From positions 372,001 through 436,000 of the forward strand of contig NZ_SBIW01000008.1 of NCBI RefSeq assembly GCF_004054195.1: a stretch of 64,000 nucleotides of DNA, read 5' to 3'. Numbering within the stretch: position 1 is the stretch's first letter; each line of letters begins with the position of its first letter. A model generated the notes under the pieces. It was given only the letters and a program-made list of their open reading frames with translations. It was not told the origin of the DNA and did no database searches. This stretch comes from Mucilaginibacter gilvus. Its GTDB lineage: Bacteria > Bacteroidota > Bacteroidia > Sphingobacteriales > Sphingobacteriaceae. The position numbers and the translations under genes are program-made. Positions 25,143 through 33,523 of the stretch are shown in pieces.

Positions 25143-26114
25143 ATGCTGAACATCAACGAGATCAAAAAACCCATTGCTGCAGAAATTGATGTTTTTGAAG
25201 AGAAGTTTAAAACTTCGATGCAAAGCTCGGTACCCTTGCTGGATCGTATCACCCATTATATTGTAAAACGTAAGGGGAAGCAGATCCGTCCTATGTTCGT
25301 TTTCTTTTCTGCCAGTATTTGCGGTGGTATCAACGAGTCTACCCACCGCGGGGCGGCTTTGGTAGAACTGCTGCACACCGCTACCCTGGTACACGATGAT
25401 GTAGTGGATAACTCCTACCAGCGCCGCGGCTTTTTCTCTATCAACGCTTTATGGAAAAATAAGATCGCCGTTTTAGTGGGCGATTACCTGCTATCGAAAG
25501 GTTTACTGCTTTCTATTGATAACGGCGATTTTAGCCTGCTTAAAATTGTATCCGAAGCGGTAAAGCAAATGAGCGAAGGTGAATTGCTGCAAATAGAAAA
25601 GGTACGCCGCATGGATATCAGCGAAGCTGTTTATTACGAGGTTATCCGCCAAAAAACAGCATCGCTTATTGCGTCCTGCTGTGCCTGCGGGGCGGCTTCT
25701 GCCGGTGCAAACGACGAGGTAGTAGAAAAAATGCGCCTCTTCGGCGAGAACATAGGCATCGCTTTCCAGATAAAAGATGATATGTTTGATTTTGGTACCG
25801 ACGATGTGGGCAAACCTTTGGGTATCGATATTAAAGAAAAAAAGGTTACCCTGCCACTCATCTACGCGCTTAATAACAGCACGCCCGGCGACAAAAGGCG
25901 TATGATAGGGTTGGTAAAAAACCATAACGACGATCCAAAGAAAATAGCCGAGATCATCGCTTTTGTAAAGGAAAAGGGAGGCCTTGAATACTCCGAGATA
26001 CAGATGAAAAAGTATCAGGAAGCCGCCTTCGGTATACTGGATACTTTCCCGGCGGGGGATGCCCGTACCGGGCTGGAGCAATTGGTACGCTTTACTACCG
26101 AGCGGAATAAGTAG
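25143..26114 (+). CDS. Polyprenyl diphosphate synthase (trans-isoprenyl, IspB/FPPS family)
   Basis: 323 residues from the ATG at 25143 (a TTG two codons earlier is less likely). First Asp-rich motif LVHDDVVDNS near residue 85 and second motif QIKDDMFDFG near 210; GKQIRP and KGKQIRPMF substrate-binding region, and the KEKKVTLPLIYAL lysine segment. Makes the long prenyl chain for menaquinone, probably C30-C40; chain length cannot be read reliably. Stands alone, followed by a 10-bp hairpin. Confidence 0.9.
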   Translation: MLNINEIKKPIAAEIDVFEEKFKTSMQSSVPLLDRITHYIVKRKGKQIRPMFVFFSASICGGINESTHRGAALVELLHTATLVHDDVVDNSYQRRGFFSINALWKNKIAVLVGDYLLSKGLLLSIDNGDFSLLKIVSEAVKQMSEGELLQIEKVRRMDISEAVYYEVIRQKTASLIASCCACGAASAGANDEVVEKMRLFGENIGIAFQIKDDMFDFGTDDVGKPLGIDIKEKKVTLPLIYALNNSTPGDKRRMIGLVKNHNDDPKKIAEIIAFVKEKGGLEYSEIQMKKYQEAAFGILDTFPAGDARTGLEQLVRFTTERNK

Positions 26115-26118
26115 CAAA

Positions 26119-26163
26119 GGCTTGTTCGCGTTAGACATGCGGTGCGAACGGCCCGAACAAGCC
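26119..26163. terminator. Hairpin after the polyprenyl synthase gene
   Basis: GGCTTGTTCG and CGAACAAGCC form a perfect 10-bp stem; a smaller TTCGC/GCGAA pair nests inside. It starts 5 bp after the stop codon. There is no T-run, so it may be an mRNA 3' stabiliser as much as a terminator. Confidence 0.45.
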
Positions 26164-26279
26164 CGAACATGGGTATTTTAAACAATTACTATTGCATAAG
26201 CCTGTAAAATTCAAAGGGATTTCCCCCGGATAATTACCACCCCGATATGATGTTAGCCAAAACTTATTAACTTCGTATC

Positions 26280-27071
26280 ATGCATTCCTTAGACCTACGC
26301 TTCCTTAAACCTACCATTCCAAACATACTGGATGTGCTGCTGGTGGCATTTATTTTATACCAGCTGTATAATTTAATAAGGGGAACCATCGCTGCCAATA
26401 TTTTTATCGGCTTTATAGCTATTTGTTTGTTATACAAGGTGGTAGATCTGCTTCATATGCAGTTGCTTTCGGCCATCCTGGGTAAGTTTGCAAATGTGGG
26501 CATTATTGCCATCGTAATTGTTTTTCAGCAGGAGGTGAGGCGGTTTTTGTTGCTGGTTGGTAAGAATGCATCGCTACAGCGCAATAAGGCCTGGTGGAAG
26601 TATTTCTTTGGAAAGGCCGAGGCGGAGAAGAACAATTATGCACGTATAAAACCTATTATAGATGCCTGCAAAACCATGAAGCAAACCCGCACCGGGGCGC
26701 TCATTGTTTTTGCGAAGTATTATGATGAGCAATTTTACCAGAACAGTTGCGAACTGGTGGATGCCAAGATCTCCAAGCGCCTGTTAGAAAGTATCTTCCA
26801 AAAGAATAGCCCGCTGCATGATGGTGCTGTGGTAATAGCCGAAAATAAGATCAAATCGGCCAGTTGTATATTGCCGGTTACCGAGAAGGCCGACCTGCCG
26901 GCCCAGTTTGGCCTGCGCCACCGCGCGGGCATCGGTGTTACCGAAGCCAATGACGCTACCGCTATCATCGTATCAGAAGAAACCGGCGAGATCTCCTACG
27001 CCAAGCAGGGCCGCATTAAAATGAATATCAGCTTTGCCGAACTGGAAAAACTCCTGAATAAGGATTTTTAA
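26280..27071 (+). CDS. cdaA: Diadenylate cyclase CdaA (c-di-AMP synthase)
   Basis: 263 residues. Three N-terminal membrane helices (about 15-33, 38-56, 62-82) and a DisA_N catalytic domain with the DGA motif in NSPLHDGAVVIAENK (Asp181-Gly-Ala) and the RHR motif in FGLRHRAGIGVTE (213-215). Makes c-di-AMP from two ATP; in Bacteroidota this is usually the only such enzyme. No CdaR-like partner gene is next to it. Ends 17 bp from a convergent gene. Confidence 0.93.
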   Translation: MHSLDLRFLKPTIPNILDVLLVAFILYQLYNLIRGTIAANIFIGFIAICLLYKVVDLLHMQLLSAILGKFANVGIIAIVIVFQQEVRRFLLLVGKNASLQRNKAWWKYFFGKAEAEKNNYARIKPIIDACKTMKQTRTGALIVFAKYYDEQFYQNSCELVDAKISKRLLESIFQKNSPLHDGAVVIAENKIKSASCILPVTEKADLPAQFGLRHRAGIGVTEANDATAIIVSEETGEISYAKQGRIKMNISFAELEKLLNKDF

Positions 27072-27088
27072 AAAAGATCTGTGTTGCC

Positions 27089-27472
27089 TTACGGGTGGAT
27101 GAGTGTTACGCTGTTTTTCTTGTTGAAATCCTGGCCAACAACCGGCATGGTATAAAATCCGTCGATCTTTTTTACCGGCATTTTCGATTTTCCACTCAAA
27201 ACTGCTACCGGCATCATGTAGCCTTCCATAGGGCCTATCAGTTTTGTTTGCGTTAGCGGGGTTTGGTTGAAATTTTCGAGCGTGGACAACTTCTTTAAAA
27301 TATTTGAATCCGGTAGTTTGGTAAGGTCTTTCAGCGATGGCGAATTGATGGTGGTATCAACCCTTATCTGGAACACCGGAGATGGAACCTGCTCCGGGAG
27401 CTTTAGATCACTCTGAGCCATAAGCCGGCCCGTGCCCGTAAGTAACGTAATAAATAGCAATGCCTTTTTCAT
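27089..27472 (-). CDS. Small secreted protein, function unknown
   Basis: 127 residues from the ATG at 27472, which gives a clean signal peptide (MKKALLFITLLTGTGRLMAQ); an in-frame start eight codons earlier would spoil it. The mature part is polar with repeated short Pro-containing segments (KLPEQVPSPVF, LPDSNILKK) and ends in GFYTMPVVGQDF. No family recognised. Confidence 0.6.
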   Translation of the reverse strand: MKKALLFITLLTGTGRLMAQSDLKLPEQVPSPVFQIRVDTTINSPSLKDLTKLPDSNILKKLSTLENFNQTPLTQTKLIGPMEGYMMPVAVLSGKSKMPVKKIDGFYTMPVVGQDFNKKNSVTLIHP

Positions 27473-27624
27473 ATCCGTTTGGTTTGATGATACCAAGTTA
27501 GCGATTTTGCTTTTTAATTTAATTGTTAAAAGAGGTTACAAGAGGTTAAAAAGTGTTAAAAAATGTGGGTGCCGATACATAATGCTGGAAGGAACGTTTG
27601 ACTAATCTCATCGAAATTTACCAT

Positions 27625-27655
27625 TTTGTAAATGTAAGCCTTTTGTAGATATTTG
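27625..27655 (+). promoter_or_regulatory. Candidate promoter of the EthD-like gene
   Basis: TTTG (27625-27628), 17 bp, then TAGATATTTG (27646-27655): TTTG to TTTG spacing of 23 bp as in Bacteroidota promoters, with GATATTTG in place of TAnnTTTG. The same arrangement and identical -7 decamer occur before the BlaI gene at 61467-61497. Confidence 0.45.
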
Positions 27656-27716
27656 AATATCAGGGGGGCAACAGGAAATCTTGTCAACCCCACTTCCATA
27701 ACTTAAAAACATACAA

Positions 27717-28133
27717 ATGAAATTTAGACTCATCCTATCGTTTCTGCTTCTGGCCTCAAGCTTTACTGCATTTAGCCAGGAAAGGCAAAAAGGCAACAAT
27801 TCGGCTGTTGCCGAAAAAGGCCTGATTAAAGTATCCGTCCTATACCCGTTTGCAGAGGGCAAAACATTCAATATGGAGTATTATGAAACTAAGCACATGC
27901 CAATGGTTGCAGGGTTTCTCGGCTCAAATTTGGTAAAATACACCATCGAAAAAGGACTTGCCAGCGGCGTTCCCAACCAACCATTACCTTACATGGCAAT
28001 TGGGATATTTTATATAAAGAGCCTTGCTGAATATCAAGCGGCAATTGCCCCGAACATAGCTGCCATAAGGGCCGACTTCGCGAATTACACGAATGTAGCC
28101 CCGGTAATTTTGGTTAGTGAGGTGGTAAGGTAG
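27717..28133 (+). CDS. EthD-domain protein with signal peptide
   Basis: 138 residues. Signal peptide (about 1-21, ending AFSQ), then a ferredoxin-like EthD domain: IKVSVLYPFAEGKTFNMEYY, ETKHMPMV (the conserved His-Met-Pro) and YMAIGIFYIKSLAEYQAA. EthD proteins are small dimeric proteins linked to degradation of ethers and aromatics; biochemical role is poorly defined. Its last 21 codons are duplicated in the tandem repeat that follows. Confidence 0.78.
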   Translation: MKFRLILSFLLLASSFTAFSQERQKGNNSAVAEKGLIKVSVLYPFAEGKTFNMEYYETKHMPMVAGFLGSNLVKYTIEKGLASGVPNQPLPYMAIGIFYIKSLAEYQAAIAPNIAAIRADFANYTNVAPVILVSEVVR

Positions 28134-28357
28134 AGCATTGCAGCTCTTCATTGCAATAGTTAGGCACGAGTACGCCCCCGCTTTTTCCCAGCGCTGCATA
28201 CTCGCGCCAGGCAAGGCCGGCTTTGCTAATTACACAAATGTTGCCCCGGTAATTTTAGTTAGTGAGGTGGTAAGGTAGAGCATTGCAGCCCTTCATTGCG
28301 ATAGTTAGGCACGAGTACGCACCCTTCATCCCAACGCTGCATACTCGCGCCAGACAA
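28071..28357 (+). repeat. 145-bp tandem duplication covering the EthD gene tail
   Basis: Unit 1 is 28071-28215 and unit 2 28216-28357; they differ at scattered positions. Each unit holds the last 20 codons of the EthD gene plus about 80 bp of downstream DNA containing TTAGGCACGAGTACGC and GCTGCATACTCGCGCCAG. The period is 145 bp, not a multiple of three. Confidence 0.85.
28216..28278 (+). pseudogene. Orphan 3' fragment of a second EthD-like gene
   Basis: Frame-preserved copy of the EthD C-terminus: 20 codons plus stop, ending SEVVR. It differs from the intact tail by one residue (Gly for Asp at its second codon); most base changes are silent. No start or upstream part exists, so it cannot be a gene. 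The silent changes suggest a once-selected paralogue whose 5' part was deleted. Confidence 0.65.
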
Positions 28358-28363
28358 CGACAA

Positions 28364-28888
28364 CTAAACGCTTTTGCGTTCTAAGTATTCAACAATGCGA
28401 TTGCTATCCTCAAAAAAACCGATTATAATATAAAAAATATCTTCGCAATGGTCTTTTTTTAATTGAAAGACGATTTCATTTTTGAAAAAATCGTGAGCTG
28501 TTGTTTCAGTAACAATTATATTTTTAATTGGAGATTGAATTGATTTTGATTTAAAAAACAAATAATCACAGGTCGTTATATTTATTCTACTGCCATTTAT
28601 TTCTATCTTTTTTACAGTGTTATTTATTAATCTTTTTCTTGGTCCAAGGGGGACATAGTAACTTGCCGTAAACACGGCTGATAGCGGGAGTATTAAAATT
28701 AGTATAAGTTTAAATGAAAATCCAACAATCATAGCAAATAGTGTTACTGATATTAAAGTACCTGCTGGTCCGTATAAATACATTCCTTGCTTTGAGTCTT
28801 TTTCCCATTTCTTTACAAAAGAGGTTCCACGAACATTTATCATAAATATCGTTGAATCGTTTTCAGTAAAACTTTTATTGTTTTCCAT
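28364..28888 (-). CDS. Membrane protein of unknown function
   Basis: 174 residues. Two adjacent membrane helices (about 43-58 and 60-77: VTLFAMIVGFSFKLILILIL and following) between a cytoplasmic N-terminus and a C-terminal soluble domain resembling a PH-like fold of unknown bacterial membrane proteins (KKIEINGSRINITTCDYLFF). The base composition is clearly more A/T-rich than its neighbours, by eye, suggesting recent acquisition. No family recognised. Confidence 0.6.
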   Translation of the reverse strand: MENNKSFTENDSTIFMINVRGTSFVKKWEKDSKQGMYLYGPAGTLISVTLFAMIVGFSFKLILILILPLSAVFTASYYVPLGPRKRLINNTVKKIEINGSRINITTCDYLFFKSKSIQSPIKNIIVTETTAHDFFKNEIVFQLKKDHCEDIFYIIIGFFEDSNRIVEYLERKSV

Positions 28889-28951
28889 GTTGATATTTTA
28901 TTTCCGGGAATGATCCAATTTTCATTAAATATAACACAATTCCATCCCCAA

Positions 28952-28981
28952 CAAAAAGCCGCCCTGCTTGCGCGGGCGGCT
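28952..28981 (-). terminator. Intrinsic terminator of the M1 aminopeptidase gene
   Basis: AGCCGCCC (28957-28964) pairs with GGGCGGCT (28974-28981) over a 9-nt loop; on the minus strand the stem is followed by TTTTTG. It lies 23 bp past the aminopeptidase stop codon. Confidence 0.8.
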
Positions 28982-29003
28982 CTCTCATTATTAAATCAAA
29001 ATA

Positions 29004-31484
29004 TTATTTCAATGGCTCAATTGCTTTATCGGCAGCTGTTGCAGATGCGGTATCGCCCATTTTGGTGCGGGCATCTTTTATGCTGGTTAGTAATTGTATC
29101 ACCGTTGGTGCAACGCCAAATTGTTTGTACTTAACGCCAAGCTCGCCAATGGTGGTTATGGCTTGCTGCGCGTATTCCGGGCTTTTTACACGACCGGCGT
29201 ACTCGGCCGTTTTCCTGATCATCTGGAACTGCGCGTTCGGGTCACCATTTTTAAAGGCATCGTAATAGTAAGGCCATTCGGCATCGGTGCCGTTAGCAGA
29301 GTAAACACCCAGTACGGCTTGTTTAAGCGCGCCTTCAGCATCGTTCTGGTAGGTTTTTGCTAAAGCCACAGCGTCGGTTGGGCTGATCATCCCGATAGCA
29401 TTCATCGCTGCGCCCTGTATAGCGTAGCTCTGGCTGGTTAAAGCTTGTTTAAACAAGTTCATATTGCCCGACGCTTTTAGCCTGCCTAAAGCGGTAATAG
29501 CCGCGGCACGTACCAGGTTGTTATCGTCGGTTTGCGCCAGTTTAACCAATACAGGCACTGCAGCGTTACGCACATCATCGTAGCTGGTAAGGTTGGCAGC
29601 AACTATAGCTTTGATACGCAGTGGGTAGAATTTATCCTGCATGGCAGCGATGATGATCTTCTGCGCGGCCTTTTCGTTTTGGCGGGTTTTGGCAAAATCA
29701 ACAGCCTCGTAACGATCTAAGAAAAGCGGCGCGTTAAAATACTGGAACGCGTACTCATCCAGTGTTTTGCTGTCGGTTTTCTTGGTTAAGAGGATCTTAT
29801 CGCCGTCAACGTTCACCAGGTCGGGTTTTGAGGCTACCAGGAAGGTAAGCGTATCTGTTTTTTCGCGCATCCAAACCTGGTGGCGTGTTTTTTTGCCACC
29901 GGCGTAAATGTCAATAGCCATTGGCAGGGTAAAGTCATTGCCATCCTGTGTTTGCTGCAGATAAACGGTTTGGGTTTTGGTAGCATCATCCCATTTGTAG
30001 CTGATGTTAAGCACCGGGTGGCCCGCGCCATAGTACCATTGGTTAAAAAACCAGTTCAGGTCGCGGCCGCTGGCCTCTTCCATTGCCAAACGCAATTGCT
30101 GCGCTTCGCCGTTTTTAAAGGCATTGGTTTTTAAGTAAATATTTAGACCCTTATAAAATGCCGCGTTACCCAGGTAGTTGCGCAGCATTAACAGGATGCG
30201 CCCACCTTTTTGGTAGGTAACTACGTCAAATACGTCTTCCTTATCATTGTAATGGAAACGTACCAGGTCTTTTGTTTTTGCTGATGCCTGGTTTAGGTAG
30301 CTTTGCATCGCTTCCAGGCTGTGCGCATCGCCGGCATCTTTACCGTATTTGTATTCGGCCCAAATGGTCTCACTAAAATCAGCGAACGATTCGTTAACCG
30401 TTAAGTTGCTCCAGCTTTCGGCAGTTACGTAATCGCCAAACCACTGGTGAAACAATTCGTGCACAATGGTGCTGCGGCCTGCGTCGTAGTAACGGTCGGC
30501 AAGTTCGCGTTTGGTACCTTGTACATACACGCCGTGCAGGGTAGCGCTGGTGTTCTCCATAGCGCCGCTCACGTAATCGCGAACCACAATTTGCGAGTAT
30601 TTGTACCAGGGGTAATCAACACCCAGGGTTTTAGAGTAAAACTCTATCACCTCCGGCGTAAAGCCGAAGATATCTTTAGCGTAAGGGGCGTATTTGGGCT
30701 CCAGGTAATAGCTTACCTCTTTATTGCGCCATTTATCCTTATAAATTTTGAAATCGCCTACGGCCATCATAAACAAGTATGGCGAGTGCGGTAACTCCTG
30801 TTTCCAGGTATCGGTGCGGGTGCCATCCTTATTTATTTTTTGCAAAGCCAAACGGCCGTTTGATAAGGTTACGTACTGTTTAGGCACGGTCATGCTGATC
30901 TCTTCGGTAGTTTTTTGGTTTGGTTTATCAATGGTAGGGAACCAGGCGGATGAAGCTTCGGTTTCGCCCTGCGTCCATATCTGGGTTGGCTTATCTTTCT
31001 CGGTACCATCCGGGTTTATAAAATAAAGGCCTTTGGCATCGTTAATGGCCGCGCTGCCTTTAACCTTTAGTTCGTTTGGTTTGGATGTGTAATCAATATA
31101 AACGGTGTAGCTTTCGGCATTGGTGTAGGTTTTATCCAGCTTAATGGCTACGGTTAAGCTATCGTATGTAAAAGTAAGCGGCGTAGTTTTACCGTTTTTT
31201 ACAATAGCGATAGTTTTTAGGTCCATGCCTTTGGCATCAAGGCGCAGGCTGTCGGTAGGGTACATGTGCGGTTTTAAAGTAACCCATTCCTTGCCGTACA
31301 TATAGCGTTTTTTGTAATCGAACCTCACATCCAGTTTGGTGTGTACCAGGTCGTTAATTTTTGTGGTAGTTGCCCGGTAAATTTTGTAGGCCGGGGTTTC
31401 GGCTGCGGGGGCTTGCGCCTTAGCTGTGCTGAGGGCGCAGGCGCTGATGCCGCCGGCTAATACGGCAGCGTAGATTGTTTTCAT
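29004..31484 (-). CDS. M1-family metallo-aminopeptidase, secreted, with C-terminal HEAT-like repeats
   Basis: 826 residues with a signal peptide (about 1-24). The exopeptidase motif GAMEN is at 307-311, zinc ligands in HELFHQWFGDY (His342, Glu343, His346) with Glu365 in LTVNESFADF, so the site is complete. After about residue 590 come helical HEAT-like repeats (RIKAIVAANL, VRAAAITALGRLK, IQGAAMNAIGMI). Removes N-terminal residues from peptides, here in the periplasm. Single gene with its own terminator. Confidence 0.92.
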   Translation of the reverse strand: MKTIYAAVLAGGISACALSTAKAQAPAAETPAYKIYRATTTKINDLVHTKLDVRFDYKKRYMYGKEWVTLKPHMYPTDSLRLDAKGMDLKTIAIVKNGKTTPLTFTYDSLTVAIKLDKTYTNAESYTVYIDYTSKPNELKVKGSAAINDAKGLYFINPDGTEKDKPTQIWTQGETEASSAWFPTIDKPNQKTTEEISMTVPKQYVTLSNGRLALQKINKDGTRTDTWKQELPHSPYLFMMAVGDFKIYKDKWRNKEVSYYLEPKYAPYAKDIFGFTPEVIEFYSKTLGVDYPWYKYSQIVVRDYVSGAMENTSATLHGVYVQGTKRELADRYYDAGRSTIVHELFHQWFGDYVTAESWSNLTVNESFADFSETIWAEYKYGKDAGDAHSLEAMQSYLNQASAKTKDLVRFHYNDKEDVFDVVTYQKGGRILLMLRNYLGNAAFYKGLNIYLKTNAFKNGEAQQLRLAMEEASGRDLNWFFNQWYYGAGHPVLNISYKWDDATKTQTVYLQQTQDGNDFTLPMAIDIYAGGKKTRHQVWMREKTDTLTFLVASKPDLVNVDGDKILLTKKTDSKTLDEYAFQYFNAPLFLDRYEAVDFAKTRQNEKAAQKIIIAAMQDKFYPLRIKAIVAANLTSYDDVRNAAVPVLVKLAQTDDNNLVRAAAITALGRLKASGNMNLFKQALTSQSYAIQGAAMNAIGMISPTDAVALAKTYQNDAEGALKQAVLGVYSANGTDAEWPYYYDAFKNGDPNAQFQMIRKTAEYAGRVKSPEYAQQAITTIGELGVKYKQFGVAPTVIQLLTSIKDARTKMGDTASATAADKAIEPLK

Positions 31485-31625
31485 ATATAGTTAACAGTTT
31501 AATTGATATGCGTGCATAATAATAAAAGCTAAATTATTAGTTTTTATCCGATTTAAGACGCTTTTCGACGGTTAATGTTACAGGTGGGGCGGGACAAATG
31601 CGGGACGTGGGAGGCCTCACCAAAT

Positions 31626-31863
31626 CCTCTCCAAAGGAGAGGGCTTTAAAACGACTTTGAAAGCCCGAGGGCAGGGTAAAAGAAAAAAATCCCCCTCTTT
31701 GCCTAGCAGAGAGAGGTTGGGGGCTCGCAAGGTGAACATTGTCGCCCGGCTATTTAATTCACTCCGAATGCGCTTCGCTGTTCGCCCCTCTCTACCTTCG
31801 GTAAAGAGGGTGAAGAGAAATAAGAAACAAAAAAACGCCCCTCTTTTCGTAGCAGAGAGGGGC
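31626..31863. repeat. Cluster of four pyrimidine/purine hairpins in a 524-bp intergenic gap
   Basis: Between 31485 and 32008 no gene is seen. It holds four related hairpins: CCTCTCC-AAA-GGAGAGG (31626-31642), a weaker one at 31691-31723, CCCTCTCTACC-TTCG-type loop-GGTAAAGAGGG (31786-31810), and GCCCCTCT/AGAGGGGC (31837-31863). All share a CCCCTCT core and alternate orientation, in the manner of REP-type elements. A similar pair lies at 33363-33465. Confidence 0.6.
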
Positions 31864-32008
31864 AGGGGGTGAGTAAACTCGCGAATAGGAAATTGGCCCC
31901 CACATCCTAAAAAAATAATTTATCTATTAATGTTACATACATCTAATACATAATCTCCTAAATTAGCCTTTACCAATTATTGCAAAATACATTTACCAAA
32001 ACCGTTTT

Positions 32009-33334
32009 ATGCAACGCAGAAAATTTATCCAGAATGTGGCCGTTACGGGCAGCAGTTTCCTCATTGGCTCTCAAATAGCCATGGGTGGTGTCTTTAAAGG
32101 CTCGCCAAACAAAAAAGTAGTTTTAGGAGTGATGGGGGTTAACAGCCGTGGCGCTTTCCTGGCGCAGAAGCTGGCCGGTATCCCCGATGCCGAGATAGGT
32201 TACATTTGCGATGTGGATACCATTGCCATGAACAGGTGTATTGCCGAAATTGAAAAAATAACCGGCAAAAAACCAAAAGGTATTACCGATATCCGCCAGC
32301 TGCTGGAGAAGAAAGACCTCGACGCGCTGGTGATAGCCGCGCCCGACCACTGGCACGCCCCGGCAACCATTATTGCCTGCCAGGCCGGTAAACATGTTTA
32401 TGTAGAAAAGCCCTGCAGCCACAACCCGCACGAGGGCGAAATGGCTATTGCCGCTGCTGCTAAATATAACCGGCTGGTACAAATGGGTAGTCAGCGCCGC
32501 TCGTTCAACAACGTGCAAAAGATGGTGCAGGAACTGCACAATGGCATTATTGGAAGGGCTTACTTTGCAAGGGGCTGGTACGTGAATAACCGCAAATCGA
32601 TAGGATTTGGAAAGGTTGCCCCTGTACCATCAAATTTAAATTACGACCTATGGCAGGGCTACGCGCCACGCAGGCCTTATAAAGATAACCTGATCCACTA
32701 CAACTGGCACTGGCATTGGAACTGGGGAACCGGCGAGGCTCTCAACAACGGTACACACGAAATTGACGTGATGCGCTGGGGCCTGGGTGTCGATTTTCCG
32801 GATAGGGTAACCTCATCGGGTGGTCGTTTTGCTTTTAAGGATGATTGGGAAACACCCGATACGCAAACTATTTTAGCCAATTTCCCCAACAATACCGCAA
32901 TAAGCTGGGAAGGGCGCAGCTGTAACAGTTTCAACTCCGAAGGCGTGGGCCGCGGCGTAGTATTTTATGGCGATAAAGGCACCATTTACTACGGCGGCGG
33001 CAATGGCTACCAGGTTTATGATTATGATAACAAACTGGTAAAAGAAATAAAGGATGAAACCCCGGTTGACGCGGGCAACAAAGTAAGCCCAACCGAACTG
33101 CTGGACAGGGTGCATCTGCAAAACTTTATCACGTCTATACAGGGTGATACGCAGCTGAACCAAACCATCATCAACGGACATAAATCTACCGTGATACCGC
33201 AATTGGGTAACATCGCGCAGCGCATGGGCAGGGTGCTCAACTGTGACCCAAGTAACGGCCACATCCTGCACGATCCAGAGGCCATGAAGCTTTGGAGCCG
33301 CGATTACGAACCGGGCTGGAATTTGAAGGTGTAA
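32009..33334 (+). CDS. Gfo/Idh/MocA-family oxidoreductase with Tat-like leader
   Basis: 441 residues. The N-terminus MQRRKFIQNVAVTGSSFLIG is a twin-arginine-type leader as found on many Bacteroidota members. The Rossmann fold starts at KVVLGVMGVNSRG, with the family motif VYVEKPCSHNPHEGE (Lys in EKP) and a His-rich segment HYNWHWHWNWGTGE before NNGTHEIDVMRWGL. Members oxidise or reduce sugar carbons with NAD(P). The DUF1080 gene 190 bp downstream suggests work on 3-keto-glycosides in the periplasm (inference). Confidence 0.88.
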   Translation: MQRRKFIQNVAVTGSSFLIGSQIAMGGVFKGSPNKKVVLGVMGVNSRGAFLAQKLAGIPDAEIGYICDVDTIAMNRCIAEIEKITGKKPKGITDIRQLLEKKDLDALVIAAPDHWHAPATIIACQAGKHVYVEKPCSHNPHEGEMAIAAAAKYNRLVQMGSQRRSFNNVQKMVQELHNGIIGRAYFARGWYVNNRKSIGFGKVAPVPSNLNYDLWQGYAPRRPYKDNLIHYNWHWHWNWGTGEALNNGTHEIDVMRWGLGVDFPDRVTSSGGRFAFKDDWETPDTQTILANFPNNTAISWEGRSCNSFNSEGVGRGVVFYGDKGTIYYGGGNGYQVYDYDNKLVKEIKDETPVDAGNKVSPTELLDRVHLQNFITSIQGDTQLNQTIINGHKSTVIPQLGNIAQRMGRVLNCDPSNGHILHDPEAMKLWSRDYEPGWNLKV

Positions 33335-33362
33335 AAAGAACGATAGAACAAATTTATTTTAA

Positions 33363-33465
33363 ATTCCCCTCTTGAGAGGGGGCGCGATGGGCAAGAGCGG
33401 GAGCAGGGGTGTGTTTGCCACAATGCAAACTTAACACACCCCTCTACCCCTCTCAAGAGGGGAAT
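33363..33465. repeat. Inverted-repeat element (REP pair) between two genes
   Basis: Arms ATTCCCCTCTTGAGAGGGG (33363-33381) and CCCCTCTCAAGAGGGGAAT (33447-33465), each also self-palindromic, with inner arms AGGGGTGTGTT (33405-33415) and AACACACCCCT (33433-33443). The whole 103 bp can fold as a cruciform. It looks like a bipartite REP/MITE-like unit; no transposase is nearby. Confidence 0.65.
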
Positions 33466-33523
33466 CGCACGATGTCCCTGCTCTTAAAAAGAAATAATAG
33501 ATAAACACATCCTCCTCAATAAC

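Noticed and set aside
29834..30134. Open frames on either strand inside the aminopeptidase gene
   Set aside because: They are shadows in other frames of a gene with full catalytic motifs and signal peptide.
31626..31863. CRISPR array
   Set aside because: The repeats are related hairpins of unequal length and spacing in alternating orientation, with no constant repeat-spacer pattern and no cas genes in the window.
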